A DNA stretch of 64,000 nt from Roseovarius sp. S88 (GCF_037023735.1 NZ_CP146069.1:310001-374000); one strand, 5' to 3'. Shown: positions 44,274 to 53,565, counted from the first letter of the stretch. Made by a program: numbers and translations. Notes: generated by a model not told the origin, from the sequence alone.

Positions 44274-44477
44274 TCACCTTTTGGAAAACGCCTGGCAATC
44301 TGACGGCACTTTGCCATCGGATGTAAAGACCTCAGCACGGCAGGCGGCACAGCGATAAAGGCTTTGGCCGTCCTCATCACCTGAACGCACCGCCCGCCAT
44401 CGGCACGAGCGCGTCTGGCGGTTGGCGAAAAGAACAATCAGGATAAAGGCTATGATCAGCCCAACAACGACGATCAT
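44274..44477 (-). CDS. Small membrane-anchored CxxC protein
   Basis: The 67-residue product has an N-terminal helix ('MIVVVGLIIAFILIVLFAN') followed by 'YRCAACRAEVFTSDGKVPSDC', three cysteines that could form part of a zinc knuckle. Its start overlaps the PLP-enzyme stop by 4 bases, and the DUF1989 start lies 7 bases beyond its stop. This tight packing supports a real gene. Function is unknown. Confidence 0.7.
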   Translation of the reverse strand: MIVVVGLIIAFILIVLFANRQTRSCRWRAVRSGDEDGQSLYRCAACRAEVFTSDGKVPSDCQAFSKR

Positions 44478-45481
44478 GTTAGCTTGGCGTCCAATAGGTC
44501 AGCATAGGCAAAGAGCGCCGGCTGCCCGCCTGTATGCCAGAACAGGATGCGCTTTCCGGCCAGTCGATCTTTCTGAGCGAGCAGCCCGGCCATGACCTTT
44601 CCCGTGTAGACTGGATCGAGGATCAGCCCTTCGGTGCGTGCAGTGAGTTGCAAGGCGGACACCAATGGGTCGGAAAGCTGGCCATAGCCGGGCTCAAAGG
44701 CGCTGTCGTCGAGGCAGATATCTTTGGGCGTCACCGGGTTTTCCATGCCCGTCAGTTCAGCCAGATCTTGTATGCGTCTCGTGACACGATCCGTTTGCAC
44801 ATCTGCGTTTCGGCGCACGCAAATACCGGTCACTGGGGTTTTGTCGCCGAGCGCGCGTAGTCCAAAGAGCAGGCCGCAATGGGTAATGGCAGAGCCGGAC
44901 GCCAGGAAAATCTCGTCGAATTGCTCGGCCTGTGACAACAATTCAATTGCCGCCTCCACGTAGCCCAATGCTCCGGTGGGTGGTTGATCCGCTGAGAGTG
45001 GAACAATGAAGGGGTGTTCACCGGCATGGCGCAAGTCTTCTGCGATCACCCGTAGTTGCGCGTCTGCTCCTGCTTCATCCTCGCCTTCGGGATAGCTGTG
45101 CAGTGTCGCGCCTAGCAGCCGGTCCAGAAGCACATTGCCATTCTCGCGATATGTCTCGTTTTTGCCTGGTACACGGTCTTCCAGCTGTATGTGGCACCCC
45201 ATGCCAAGACGCGCGGCCATCGCCGCCGCAGTGCGTACGAAATTCGACTGTATCGCCCCGGTGATCAGAACTTGCGTGGCCCCTTCGGCTTGTGCCTTGC
45301 CGAGATAGAACTCCAACTGCCGCACCTTGTTGCCGCCCAGACCCACGCCGGTGCAGTCGTCGCGCTTGACCCAAAGGTCGATGCCAACGGATTTGCCAAG
45401 GTTTGGCATCGGTTCAAGCGGGGTGGGGAGATGTCCCATCCGAGCGCGTGGAAATCGTTTCAGGTGGTCATGTAAAGTCAT
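44474..45481 (-). CDS. PLP-dependent D-cysteine desulfhydrase / ACC deaminase family
   Basis: The 335-residue fold-type II PLP enzyme has the Schiff-base Lys in 'GVGLGGNKVRQLEFYLG' and phosphate-loop region 'ASGSAITHCGLLFGLRALG'. It belongs to the group containing D-cysteine desulfhydrase, 1-aminocyclopropane-1-carboxylate deaminase and L-cysteate sulfo-lyase (CuyA, known from Ruegeria). I cannot choose among these from sequence alone; the marine-type setting keeps CuyA possible. It begins an operon with the small CxxC protein, DUF1989 protein and methyltransferase. Confidence 0.87.
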   Translation of the reverse strand: MTLHDHLKRFPRARMGHLPTPLEPMPNLGKSVGIDLWVKRDDCTGVGLGGNKVRQLEFYLGKAQAEGATQVLITGAIQSNFVRTAAAMAARLGMGCHIQLEDRVPGKNETYRENGNVLLDRLLGATLHSYPEGEDEAGADAQLRVIAEDLRHAGEHPFIVPLSADQPPTGALGYVEAAIELLSQAEQFDEIFLASGSAITHCGLLFGLRALGDKTPVTGICVRRNADVQTDRVTRRIQDLAELTGMENPVTPKDICLDDSAFEPGYGQLSDPLVSALQLTARTEGLILDPVYTGKVMAGLLAQKDRLAGKRILFWHTGGQPALFAYADLLDAKLT

Positions 45482-45540
45482 GCCTTACTAGCACCCGGAC
45501 AGAGACGATTTGTCAATCTGCGGGTCAGACCGAAGGCCGC

Positions 45541-45663
45541 GTGACCTCATCCAAAGGTTCAAACGAAGACTTTGAGCGAAGCCTGTCTGATTACATCATA
45601 CAGCGAGATGATCCATTTTTTCATTTGCGCGACGTGCCAATCGGCAGTGAGCCGGACCTTTAG
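45541..45663 (+). CDS. Possible 40-residue protein
   Basis: In the 216-bp gap between creD and the PLP enzyme, a frame from GTG 45541 (GAAGG 6 bases upstream) encodes a 40-residue soluble-looking peptide ('TSSKGSNEDFERSLSDYIIQ' is its first half). Composition is protein-like, but there is no family and the frame is open further upstream. A GAGCCGG...CCGGCTC inverted repeat surrounds the stop. This is a weak prediction. Confidence 0.22.
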   Translation: MTSSKGSNEDFERSLSDYIIQRDDPFFHLRDVPIGSEPDL

Positions 45664-45697
45664 GCCCGGCTCGAAGAAGATTGCAAGGATATATGCG

Positions 45698-47125
45698 TCA
45701 GCTTGCGGGCGCAGGTGCGTCCGGTGTTTTTGGCTCTGCCCGGCGGAACCATCCGCGGCGCGGACCTTCGCGTGGCTCGCCATACCAGTTCTCATTGCGG
45801 GTCGCGAACATGGTGCCTGCGATGGCCGCAAAGAGCAGAATGGATCCCGCCAGAAGGGCATAATCTGCGCTGCGCAGGATGAGGTAGAGTACGCCATAGA
45901 GCACAGCGAGCAAGACTGCGACAACCAAAGTCCGTTTGCCCAGTTTGAGCGCGGTTGCCGCAAAGGCAGTCACCAAACCCACCGTGGCACCTCCGGCAAG
46001 GAGATAGGCCAAAGCGAACCCTACTTGTTCTGATAGCGCCAGCATCAACAGGAAAAAGGTCGACTGCGCCAAGCCAATCAGGATGTATTGCACCGGATGG
46101 GTCGGGCGCTTGGTCTGACCCTCAACAAGGTAGATCGTGAGGAAGGTCAGCCCTATAAACAGCACACCGTAGCGTGCGGCGCGATATGCTTTTTGGTAAA
46201 AGTCATTGGGACGGTAGAGGCCGACGCCAAAGCTGGTCTCGTTGCGGGCAAGTTCATCCTGATCTTCACGGCTGATCTGTGGCAGGGCACGAGCAAGATG
46301 CGGGATCACCCATTCTGCAGTGAACCCGGTATCTGTAATTTCGCGCGTGTCCGGAAGGAACGCGCCTTGGAATTCCGGATGGGGCCAGTCCGAGCGCATC
46401 ACCACCCGTGTTTCGCGTCCAACTGGTGCAAATGAAACAGCTTCGGCACCGTTAAACCCAAGCTTGAGCGTATAAGCCTTGATCGCCCTGGGATCGCCCG
46501 TGGCTGCACGTACACCACCGACCCAACGATTGTCGCTGGCCGCTGGTTCCATAGCCAAACTGCGCCCATCCGCCAGAAGCCGCGTTTCGCCACGCAAAGC
46601 GCGGTTGGAGCTGACATTGATCCGCAGCTCGGCCTTGTCCCACAAAAGCACTTCTTCGCCACGCAGAACGCTCTCTGCATCTTCTGCCGGGAAATCAAAG
46701 GCCATGTCGGACTTTGAGGTGTAGACCGGAACTGTGAAAATGCCGCGGCTGCGTTCCTGTGTCGTTTTTTCAATTTCGATGTCGAGTTTATCCGGCAGGA
46801 TATAGACCGGGGCACGGCGCAATGTTTTGGTCACAGTCTTGAATTGAAAGACCGGCCTGTCCTTGGCGTCGAGCTTTTGCTCGCCGGTTAGCGGGTCAAC
46901 TACTTCACTCTTTTCGCGTACGGTTACGGTTTCTTCCACAGGGATGATCAGAACGGGGCCGGATAGCTTTTGCGCCCCACCCCATTCATGGCCGACCGAG
47001 CTTATGGTTAGGCGGTTATAGTCAGCGCGACTGTCGATAATGGCGCCGACAAAGAAAACGGGGATGGTCATGAGCAGGACCAATAGCCCCACGATGATAA
47101 AGCGAAGCCCGGCGGATCGGTGCAT
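45698..47125 (-). CDS. creD: CreD family inner membrane protein
   Basis: From the ATG near 47125 ('MHRSAGLRFIIVGLLVLLM') the product is 475 residues. It has an N-terminal membrane helix, a large periplasmic region ('SVGHEWGGAQKLSGPVLIIP', 'DFYQKAYRAARYGVLFIGLT') and about five C-terminal helices, the CreD layout ('HPVQYILIGLAQSTFFLLML' is diagnostic). CreD affects envelope integrity and responses to colicins and beta-lactams in enterobacteria. No creBC genes adjoin it; a divergent MarR regulator lies 136 bp away. Confidence 0.92.
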   Translation of the reverse strand: MHRSAGLRFIIVGLLVLLMTIPVFFVGAIIDSRADYNRLTISSVGHEWGGAQKLSGPVLIIPVEETVTVREKSEVVDPLTGEQKLDAKDRPVFQFKTVTKTLRRAPVYILPDKLDIEIEKTTQERSRGIFTVPVYTSKSDMAFDFPAEDAESVLRGEEVLLWDKAELRINVSSNRALRGETRLLADGRSLAMEPAASDNRWVGGVRAATGDPRAIKAYTLKLGFNGAEAVSFAPVGRETRVVMRSDWPHPEFQGAFLPDTREITDTGFTAEWVIPHLARALPQISREDQDELARNETSFGVGLYRPNDFYQKAYRAARYGVLFIGLTFLTIYLVEGQTKRPTHPVQYILIGLAQSTFFLLMLALSEQVGFALAYLLAGGATVGLVTAFAATALKLGKRTLVVAVLLAVLYGVLYLILRSADYALLAGSILLFAAIAGTMFATRNENWYGEPREGPRRGWFRRAEPKTPDAPAPAS

Positions 47126-47195
47126 GGATAACTCCTGTCTCAACTGTTCCGATGCTGTCCATTTTGGCCCAGTTGCGTGCAGTGCATTGCCATGA

Positions 47196-47216
47196 TTTTG
47201 CGCAGTTTTTGCGCAG
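47196..47216. promoter_or_regulatory. 11-bp-period direct repeat between creD and the MarR gene
   Basis: TTTTGCGCAG occurs twice, 11 bp apart, in the divergent promoter region; each copy contains the self-complementary TGCGCA. Helical-turn spacing suggests a regulator site for creD, the MarR gene, or both. Confidence 0.4.
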
Positions 47217-47261
47217 ATTAGGGGCCTTGTGTGATCATGCACCTGCATGTAGACTTTGCGT

Positions 47262-47708
47262 ATGAGTAACCTGCCTCAACAAGAAGCGATGTGGTATGCC
47301 CTGTCGCGGGGATATAGCCAGGCACGGGACGCACTGGAGAGTGCGCTAAAGTCTGCGAACCTTCCCGCGCTTGATGTTTTTGATGCGCTTAACGCGCTGG
47401 TTGAAAGCGAGACGCAGCTGACGGCCAAAGCACTGGAAACAGCTCTCCTGATGCCACAATACGGCGTGTCGCGTTTGCTGGACCGTATGGAGAAAGACGG
47501 GCTCGTTGCGCGTGTGGCCAACCCCGGCGATCAGCGGTCAAAGCTGCTGAAGGTTACACAGAGCGGTGCCGAGACACATATCCGCATGAAGCGGGTGCGC
47601 GACGCAAGTCTGGTCGATTTCTTTGGACCACGCGCCCGGCCAGGTCAATTGATGCGCATGACACGGCTTTTGGGGCTGCTTGATGACACGGCGGACGCGG
47701 CGGATTAA
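47262..47708 (+). CDS. MarR-family transcriptional regulator
   Basis: From ATG 47262 the product is 148 residues. The winged helix spans about 50-110 ('[20 protein letters not shown]', '[20 protein letters not shown]'). MarR dimers usually control neighbouring genes in response to phenolics or stress, so creD is a candidate target. Its stop overlaps the converging sdhB stop by 4 bases. Confidence 0.9.
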   Translation: MSNLPQQEAMWYALSRGYSQARDALESALKSANLPALDVFDALNALVESETQLTAKALETALLMPQYGVSRLLDRMEKDGLVARVANPGDQRSKLLKVTQSGAETHIRMKRVRDASLVDFFGPRARPGQLMRMTRLLGLLDDTADAAD

Positions 47709-48484
47709 ACCGCACGCTCCAGCATCATCTTTTTGATTTCCGCAATCGCCTTGGCCGGGTTCAACCCTTTGGGGCACGTCTTGGCGCAGTTCATGATCGT
47801 GTGACAGCGGTAGAGCTTGAAGGGATCTTCCAGATCATCCAACCGTTCACCCGTCGCCTCATCCCGGCTGTCGATGATCCAGCGATAGGCATGCAAGAGA
47901 GCGGCTGGTCCAAGGTACTTGTCGCCGTTCCACCAATAGCTCGGGCACGAGGTTGAGCAGGACGCGCACATCACGCATTCATACAATCCATCGAGCTTTT
48001 CACGGTCTTCAATGGACTGCTTCCATTCCTTGGCCGGGCGGTTTGTCTTGGTCTCAAGCCACGGCATGATGGACGCGTGTTGTGCATAGAAGTGTGTCAG
48101 GTCCGGGATCAGATCGCGGACCACAGGCATGTGCGGCAGTGGATAAATCTTTACATCCCCCTTGATCTCATCCAGACCGTAGATACAGGCCAGCGTGTTG
48201 ATGCCGTCGATATTCATCGCACATGAGCCGCAAATCCCCTCGCGGCAAGAGCGGCGGAAGGTCAGCGTGGGATCAATCTCGTTCTTGATCTTGATCAGCG
48301 CGTCCAGAACCATCGGGCCGCATTTGTCCATATCGAGGAAATAGGTGTCTACTGACGGGTTTTTGCCGTCTTCCTGGTTCCAGCGGTAAATCTGAAACTT
48401 GCGGACATTCGTCGCGCCCTCTGGCTTGGGCCAGGTTTTGCCCGTCGTGATCCGGGAATTCTTTGGCAGGGTCAGTTGAACCAT
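47705..48484 (-). CDS. sdhB: Succinate dehydrogenase iron-sulfur subunit
   Basis: The 259-residue protein has the three cluster motifs: [2Fe-2S] in '[19 protein letters not shown]', [4Fe-4S] in '[16 protein letters not shown]', and [3Fe-4S] with a further cluster Cys in '[17 protein letters not shown]'. It carries electrons from SdhA to the membrane quinone site in complex II. It is the last gene of the sdhCDA-(lipoprotein)-sdhB operon. Confidence 0.97.
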   Translation of the reverse strand: MVQLTLPKNSRITTGKTWPKPEGATNVRKFQIYRWNQEDGKNPSVDTYFLDMDKCGPMVLDALIKIKNEIDPTLTFRRSCREGICGSCAMNIDGINTLACIYGLDEIKGDVKIYPLPHMPVVRDLIPDLTHFYAQHASIMPWLETKTNRPAKEWKQSIEDREKLDGLYECVMCASCSTSCPSYWWNGDKYLGPAALLHAYRWIIDSRDEATGERLDDLEDPFKLYRCHTIMNCAKTCPKGLNPAKAIAEIKKMMLERAV

Positions 48485-48497
48485 AGCTTTTCTCCGA

Positions 48498-48815
48498 TCA
48501 GCCGCCCAAAAGGGTCAGGCCATTTTCCGCGTAACACTGAACCGCCTCCTGGCGGGTCGAAATTTCGATGACTGTCTCCGCCGTCTCAGTCGTGATCTCT
48601 GTCACCGAGGCGCGCGCAAGGCCCAGGATCTCTCCGGCCGAGGCGGCGTCAATCACGCAATCGGTAATGGGCGCGATGTTAAGGCCGGGAAACCGCGCCT
48701 GCATCACTTCATTGACCACAGTTTTGGCCTGATTGCGCGCCAGGGCATCCGCGGCGTCATTTGCGGCCGTACACCCTGCGAGAACGATAACCGTAAAGGC
48801 AAGTACCGCACGCAT
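48498..48815 (-). CDS. Small lipoprotein encoded between sdhA and sdhB
   Basis: The 105-residue product starts with a lipoprotein signal ('[15 protein letters not shown]', lipobox VLAGC). The mature part has '[20 protein letters not shown]' and ends '[12 protein letters not shown]', leaving two cysteines in the exported domain that may form a disulfide. Its ATG overlaps the sdhA stop by one base, and sdhB starts 13 bases after it. The coupling suggests a role linked to complex II, but none is known to me. Confidence 0.82.
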   Translation of the reverse strand: MRAVLAFTVIVLAGCTAANDAADALARNQAKTVVNEVMQARFPGLNIAPITDCVIDAASAGEILGLARASVTEITTETAETVIEISTRQEAVQCYAENGLTLLGG

Positions 48816-50620
48816 CAGAAGGTCCGTTCCTTAGGGGCAATTTTCTTAAGGCTGATGCCACCTTCGGCCTCGGTGGTGAGCGGGTCTTCGATAATGGGGC
48901 GGTAACTGAGGTCGACCGTCTTACCATCAACGCGCGCCACAGTGTGCACACGCCATTTTTTGTCGTCCCGCGTGCTGAAATCCTCATGTGCATGCGCGCC
49001 ACGGCTTTCTTTGCGCGCCTCGGCGCCGGCAATGGTCGCCAGTGCGTTGGGCATCAGGTTGGTCAACTCGAGCGTTTCCATCAGGTCGCTGTTCCACACA
49101 AGGCTGCGGTCGGTGACCTTGATGTCATCCATCTTGGCAGCGATCGCGTCCATTTTCTGAACGCCGTCTGACAGTGTTTTGGAGGTGCGGAACACCGCCG
49201 CGTCGGCCTGCATCGTACGCTGCATTTCGAGCCGCAGGTCCGCAGTTGGCACGGCGCCATCGGCATGCCGCAACCCGTCAAATCTATCGAGCGCTTTGTC
49301 AACCTGGCTTGTATTGGTGTCGGGCACCGCAGTTTCGCGATCCACGACCTTGCCAGCCCGAATGGCGGAGGCACGGCCAAATACAACGAGATCAATAAGA
49401 GAGTTGGAACCAAGCCGGTTCGCGCCATGCACCGAAGCACATCCCGCTTCGCCCACAGCCATAAGACCAGGCACAACCGCGGTTGGGTCCTTCTTGGAAG
49501 GATTGAGCACCTCGCCCCAGTAATTCGTCGGAATGCCGCCCATGTTGTAGTGCACAGTCGGCAGGACTGGAATGGGTTGCTTGGTGACATCGACACCGGC
49601 GAAAATCTTGGCTGATTCCGAGATGCCTGGGAGCCGAAGTTTCAACGCCTCCGGCGGCAGGTGACTCAGGTTTAGATGAATGTGATCGCCACCTTCGCCG
49701 ACACCGCGCCCTTCTCGGATTTCCATCGTCATGCAGCGCGATACGTAATCGCGAGGTGCGAGGTCTTTGTAATTGGGCGCATAGCGCTCCATAAACCGCT
49801 CACCTTCGGAGTTGGTGAGATACCCGCCCTCACCACGCGCGCCCTCGGTGATCAAAGTGCCAGAGCCATAGATGCCTGTCGGGTGGAACTGAACGAATTC
49901 CATGTCCTGAAGTGGCAGTCCTGCGCGCGCCACCATCCCGCCGCCATCGCCGGTACAGGTATGCGCCGAGGTCGCACTGAAATAGGCGCGGCCATAGCCA
50001 CCGGTGGCCAGAACGACCATCTTAGAGTTAAAAACATGGATCGAGCCATCGTCGAGCTTCCAGCACACCACGCCGGTGCAGACGCCATCATCGCCCATGA
50101 TCAGATCAATGGCGAAATACTCGATGTAGAACTCAGCATTGTTCTTCAGGCTTTGACCATAAAGCGTGTGCAGGATCGCATGACCCGTCCGGTCCGCCGC
50201 CGCACAGGTGCGTTGCACCGCAGGGCCTTCACCAAATTCCGTGGTGTGGCCGCCAAAGGGGCGCTGATAGATTTTGCCCTCTTCTGTGCGCGAAAACGGC
50301 ACGCCGTAGTGCTCCAGTTCATAGACGGCTTTGGGCGCTTCGCGAGCGAGGTATTCCATCGCATCGGTATCGCCCAGCCAGTCGGAACCTTTAACAGTGT
50401 CATACATATGCCACTGCCAACTATCGGGACCCATGTTGCCCAGGCTGGCCGCAATGCCACCCTGCGCTGCTACAGTGTGAGAGCGGGTTGGAAAGACCTT
50501 GGTGATACATGCAGTGCGCAGACCCTGCTCGGCCATGCCGAGCGTGGCACGCAAGCCTGCACCGCCTGCACCCACCACCACAACGTCATAGTCATGCGTT
50601 TCATAATCGTAAGCTGCCAT
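48815..50620 (-). CDS. sdhA: Succinate dehydrogenase flavoprotein subunit
   Basis: The 601-residue flavoprotein has the FAD fold '[20 protein letters not shown]', the covalent-FAD His in '[19 protein letters not shown]', and the active-site Arg/His blocks '[20 protein letters not shown]' and '[14 protein letters not shown]'. It oxidises succinate to fumarate in the TCA cycle and feeds the quinone pool. It lies 17 bases after sdhD. Confidence 0.98.
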   Translation of the reverse strand: MAAYDYETHDYDVVVVGAGGAGLRATLGMAEQGLRTACITKVFPTRSHTVAAQGGIAASLGNMGPDSWQWHMYDTVKGSDWLGDTDAMEYLAREAPKAVYELEHYGVPFSRTEEGKIYQRPFGGHTTEFGEGPAVQRTCAAADRTGHAILHTLYGQSLKNNAEFYIEYFAIDLIMGDDGVCTGVVCWKLDDGSIHVFNSKMVVLATGGYGRAYFSATSAHTCTGDGGGMVARAGLPLQDMEFVQFHPTGIYGSGTLITEGARGEGGYLTNSEGERFMERYAPNYKDLAPRDYVSRCMTMEIREGRGVGEGGDHIHLNLSHLPPEALKLRLPGISESAKIFAGVDVTKQPIPVLPTVHYNMGGIPTNYWGEVLNPSKKDPTAVVPGLMAVGEAGCASVHGANRLGSNSLIDLVVFGRASAIRAGKVVDRETAVPDTNTSQVDKALDRFDGLRHADGAVPTADLRLEMQRTMQADAAVFRTSKTLSDGVQKMDAIAAKMDDIKVTDRSLVWNSDLMETLELTNLMPNALATIAGAEARKESRGAHAHEDFSTRDDKKWRVHTVARVDGKTVDLSYRPIIEDPLTTEAEGGISLKKIAPKERTF

Positions 50621-50637
50621 ACGTGATTACTCCGGTC

Positions 50638-51009
50638 TCAAAGTGCCAGCCGTGCGATGGCGAACAGGCCTGTGGCCATGGCGCCGTAGCTGAGGCAGGT
50701 GACGAGAATGATGGTGATTTTCTGGGCTGTGCCGTGCACGTAATCTTCGATGAGAACCTGTGCACCATCCGAAAAATGTTTGAAGCCTACAATGATTGTA
50801 AGCGCCGCCACGATTGCCGGGAAGGGTCGGGCGAAATAGGCGGTCACCTCTTCATAAGTTCCGCCCAACGTTGCGCCGAAAGTGAAGATGAAAAGCGGGA
50901 TGAGGATAAGCAGCGCCACGCTTTGTACTTTCATCGACCAAAAGTGATGTACGCCGGACTTGGCGGCACCCATTCCTACGGCACGTTTGCGGTCAGTCAG
51001 ATATCTCAT
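50638..51009 (-). CDS. sdhD: Succinate dehydrogenase membrane anchor subunit
   Basis: The 123-residue protein has three helices ('SVALLILIPLFIFTFGATLG', 'FPAIVAALTIIVGFKHFSDG', 'ITIILVTCLSYGAMATGLFA'). The 'HFSDGAQVLIEDYVHG' block is typical of SdhD and lies near the quinone site and heme. It begins 10 bases after sdhC. Confidence 0.93.
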   Translation of the reverse strand: MRYLTDRKRAVGMGAAKSGVHHFWSMKVQSVALLILIPLFIFTFGATLGGTYEEVTAYFARPFPAIVAALTIIVGFKHFSDGAQVLIEDYVHGTAQKITIILVTCLSYGAMATGLFAIARLAL

Positions 51010-51019
51010 GCCGGTTCCC

Positions 51020-51403
51020 TTACACGATAAGAGCTGTCAGGATGGTCAGGACCACTGAGCCGCCGATGATGCCCCAACCGAGTTTCTCAGCGGTCTCAAT
51101 TTCAAGCATCATCGCGTTGTCCCAGATGAGATGACGCACACCGGCGAGGGTGTGGTACCACAACGCCCAGAGTGACAGGAACATAACCAGGTCCCCGAAC
51201 CAGCCTGTCACCACCGCATTGGCCACCGCGAAGTATTCTGCCGATGTGGCCGCGGCCAGGAACCACCACACGATCAGCAGCGCCGCGACCAACAAGGCAT
51301 TTCCTGTGATGCGCGTGAGGATCGACGTTATGGATGTGAGCTGGGGCCGGTAGATTGACAGGTGCGGCGAAAGCGGACGATTGCCGCGATTGACATCAGC
51401 CAT
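51020..51403 (-). CDS. sdhC: Succinate dehydrogenase cytochrome b556 subunit
   Basis: The 127-residue protein carries the SdhC signature 'RPLSPHLSIYRPQLTSITSI' and heme-ligand His in 'LWYHTLAGVRHLIWD', with three membrane helices. It is the first gene of the sdhCDAB operon. Upstream lie paired TGTGATCACA-type sites (51551-51581) that probably control the operon. Confidence 0.96.
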   Translation of the reverse strand: MADVNRGNRPLSPHLSIYRPQLTSITSILTRITGNALLVAALLIVWWFLAAATSAEYFAVANAVVTGWFGDLVMFLSLWALWYHTLAGVRHLIWDNAMMLEIETAEKLGWGIIGGSVVLTILTALIV

Positions 51404-51550
51404 GAACCCTTCCTTCTATTCTGGAGGTGGCATGCATGTCCCGTTGACATACAGCTTTGCCACCGCACGTGTCTTTTTATCCAACCATATGCTGCTAGTG
51501 CAAACCCTGAATCCGTCGAATCTGCAGGCATTTGGTCGCAATTCGGTCAA

Positions 51551-51694
51551 TTGTGATCACATTGTATTTTCAGTGATCACAAATTGGGATTCCTAGAATC
51601 GGGCCGCCGCTCTGAAATCTGTTTCGTCACCTCTCTTAGAAGCTTGCGCTGCATGCGGTTGGGATAGTCCTCAAAGCTGTTTGCTGTGATCACA
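51551..51694. promoter_or_regulatory. TGTGATCACA-type operators upstream of sdhC
   Basis: Three copies of one palindrome occur: TGTGATCACA at 51552-51561, AGTGATCACA at 51572-51581 (20 bp centre to centre), and a further perfect TGTGATCACA at 51685-51694 inside the end of the upstream gene. The second copy overlaps that gene's stop codon. The same pair arrangement precedes sucC. The bound protein is not known from this sequence; the 0-bp centre is unlike CRP/FNR sites and more like GntR-type sites. Confidence 0.72.
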
Positions 51695-52278
51695 AATGCG
51701 CCGTTGCCAAGGATAACGTTTTCCCAGAAATATTCTGTGATCTGAGGTTCGGCGCCTTCAATGACAAGCGCATTTACGACAATGTTCGATATGCTCAGTA
51801 CGTTGTGCACATCCTTTGGATCTACGCCTTCATTGGATGATCCATCGCCGGAAATGTCGATAACCCAACGCTCGCAGTTCGGCACATCTGCAAATTGCGC
51901 GCTGGCAAAGGCAAGAGCTTCGCCGATGGCAGTGGAAAAGTTCCGCCAAACACGAGGTGCTGTCTCCACTCGGGTGGCAAATCCCTCCAACACGTCAAAA
52001 TCAGTCATCCGCGTCCAGGGCGTGACAGCCCGTTGTCGCGAAGACCCTGTCCATTGCAAAACCATAACTGCGGCCTCCTGGGCCACAAGCGCTTCGGATA
52101 CGGATGCGTCGCGCAGCCCGTCGGCTAGCCCCTGCATCTGGATGCGGTACTCGTTGTTGTCCACCGACCCAGAGACATCCACGGCCAGCACAAGTGCGAT
52201 TTCACAGGCGCGCGCGCGAAGTGCGGCACACAACAGGAAGACAAAAAGAGAAACACGCCATGCCATTTGGATAAGCAT
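51577..52278 (-). CDS. DUF1194 von Willebrand factor A-like secreted protein
   Basis: The 233-residue protein has an N-terminal signal peptide ('WRVSLFVFLLCAALRARA') and a VWA domain with MIDAS motif 'AVDVSGSVDNNEY' and later Asp in 'VIDISGDGSSNEG'. DUF1194 members are periplasmic or secreted and of unknown role. It is on the same strand as, and 174 bp upstream of, sdhC; its stop codon overlaps an sdh operator copy, and another copy lies within its 3' coding part. Confidence 0.87.
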   Translation of the reverse strand: MLIQMAWRVSLFVFLLCAALRARACEIALVLAVDVSGSVDNNEYRIQMQGLADGLRDASVSEALVAQEAAVMVLQWTGSSRQRAVTPWTRMTDFDVLEGFATRVETAPRVWRNFSTAIGEALAFASAQFADVPNCERWVIDISGDGSSNEGVDPKDVHNVLSISNIVVNALVIEGAEPQITEYFWENVILGNGAFVITANSFEDYPNRMQRKLLREVTKQISERRPDSRNPNL

Positions 52279-52323
52279 GGCAAGACGCGCTCGACTTGAC
52301 CAGTCTGGAACGCACGCGTGCGA

Positions 52324-53355
52324 TCACATTGGCATCAGCGCCCAGTAATCCAGATCTAGCATCACGTGCGGCAGGTACTTGCCATCCTCGCCTTTCAGCG
52401 TGAAAGGCGCACCACCCTTGGTCGCCACCAATCGCAGACGTAAGGCGCCGACGCCTGGTATGTTGGTTTCAGCTTTGTCCAGTACTTCTGACCAGGCCTT
52501 GATCGTATCACCGCTATAGCAGGGATTTGCATGCGCCCCGGCATTCAATCCAGCGACGATCTGCGCATTTGCGAGGCCGTTAAAGCTCAACGTTCGGGCC
52601 ATGGAGATAACATGACCGCCATAGATGAGCCGTTGGCCATCTTCGCGGAGAGTCGCATCAAAATGGACCTTCGCCGTGTTCTGCCAAAGACGCGTGGCCA
52701 TCATGTGTTCGGCTTCTTCGACTGTCACACCATCTACGTGGTCGATGGTTTCACCGATGTCATAGTCGCTCCAGCGATGTGGTTCTCCGGCGAGGGTATA
52801 ATCGTAGTTGTCGAAAGTAAGCCCCTCGGGCACCACCAGATCCCCTACTTCCAGCGCCGGTTTTAACTCGGGAATGAATGTGTCGGGCGAGCGTGCATCG
52901 ACATTGCGTTTACGCACCATGACCCAGCGCACATAATCAAGCACCACCTCATCACGCTGGTTCGTGCCCTTTGTGCGAACCCAGACAACCCCGGATTTAC
53001 CATTCGAATTCTGCTTGAGGCCGATCACCTCCGATGACGAACGTAGCGTATCGCCCGGATAGATCGGTTTCAGCCACCGTCCTTCAGCATACCCAAGATT
53101 GGCAATTGCATTGAGTGAAATATCGGGAACAGTCTTTCCGAAGACCACGTGAAACGCTGCGATATCATCCAGTGGACTTGCAAGCAGGCCGCAGGCGCGG
53201 GCGAACTCATCGGATGAATAGAGCGCATGCCGCGCAGGATAGAGCGCGTGATAAAGCGCGCGTTCTCCGCCCGATACCGTACGAGGCACGGCATGATGAA
53301 TGGTCTCGCCGACGGTGTAGTCTTCGAAAAACCGGCCCGGGTTGGTCTTGACCAT
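52324..53355 (-). CDS. mch: Mesaconyl-CoA hydratase (MaoC family)
   Basis: From ATG 53355 ('MVKTNPGRFFEDYTVGETI') the product is 343 residues, matching mesaconyl-CoA (beta-methylmalyl-CoA) hydratase. It has two hot-dog MaoC-like halves (about 10-160 and 175-340), e.g. 'LKPIYPGDTLRSSSEVIG' and 'RLIYGGHVISMARTLSFNG'. The enzyme interconverts mesaconyl-CoA and beta-methylmalyl-CoA in the ethylmalonyl-CoA pathway for acetyl-CoA assimilation. It lies in an operon with a DUF1737 protein, NnrU-like protein and mcl2, the order I recall from R. sphaeroides. Confidence 0.9.
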   Translation of the reverse strand: MVKTNPGRFFEDYTVGETIHHAVPRTVSGGERALYHALYPARHALYSSDEFARACGLLASPLDDIAAFHVVFGKTVPDISLNAIANLGYAEGRWLKPIYPGDTLRSSSEVIGLKQNSNGKSGVVWVRTKGTNQRDEVVLDYVRWVMVRKRNVDARSPDTFIPELKPALEVGDLVVPEGLTFDNYDYTLAGEPHRWSDYDIGETIDHVDGVTVEEAEHMMATRLWQNTAKVHFDATLREDGQRLIYGGHVISMARTLSFNGLANAQIVAGLNAGAHANPCYSGDTIKAWSEVLDKAETNIPGVGALRLRLVATKGGAPFTLKGEDGKYLPHVMLDLDYWALMPM

Positions 53356-53357
53356 GT

Positions 53358-53561
53358 TCAGTGTTCTCCAAGTTTGACGTCTGCGTCGTAAGTGCCGTCG
53401 ACCTCTTTGACGACCGCTTGTCCGCAGCGCATTACCCCGTTTGCTGCGTCGAACGCGTAAGTCGGGTCGCCATAAAGCTCCCATCCTTTGTTCAGGGCTT
53501 CAGTGACCTTGTGACAAAAGTCGGATGTGTCGTCTGCCGAGAGGAACCGATAGAGTTTCAT
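53358..53561 (-). CDS. DUF1737 domain protein
   Basis: From ATG 53561 ('MKLYRFLSADDTSDFCHKV') the product is 67 residues. 'ALNKGWELYGDPTYAFD' is the DUF1737 signature. Small proteins of this type often bear the sequence K-G-W-x-L-x-G. It lies 2 bases before mch and 4 bases after the NnrU-like gene. Function is unknown. Confidence 0.82.
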   Translation of the reverse strand: MKLYRFLSADDTSDFCHKVTEALNKGWELYGDPTYAFDAANGVMRCGQAVVKEVDGTYDADVKLGEH

Positions 53562-53565
53562 GCGT

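Noticed and set aside
49676..50626. A 316-codon plus-strand frame opposite sdhA
   Set aside because: It is fully antisense to a certain gene and has no family features; long antisense frames are common at this GC.
51552..51581. TGTGATCACA sites as CRP/FNR sites
   Set aside because: CRP/FNR half-sites are separated by 4-6 bases; here the halves abut, so another regulator family is more likely.
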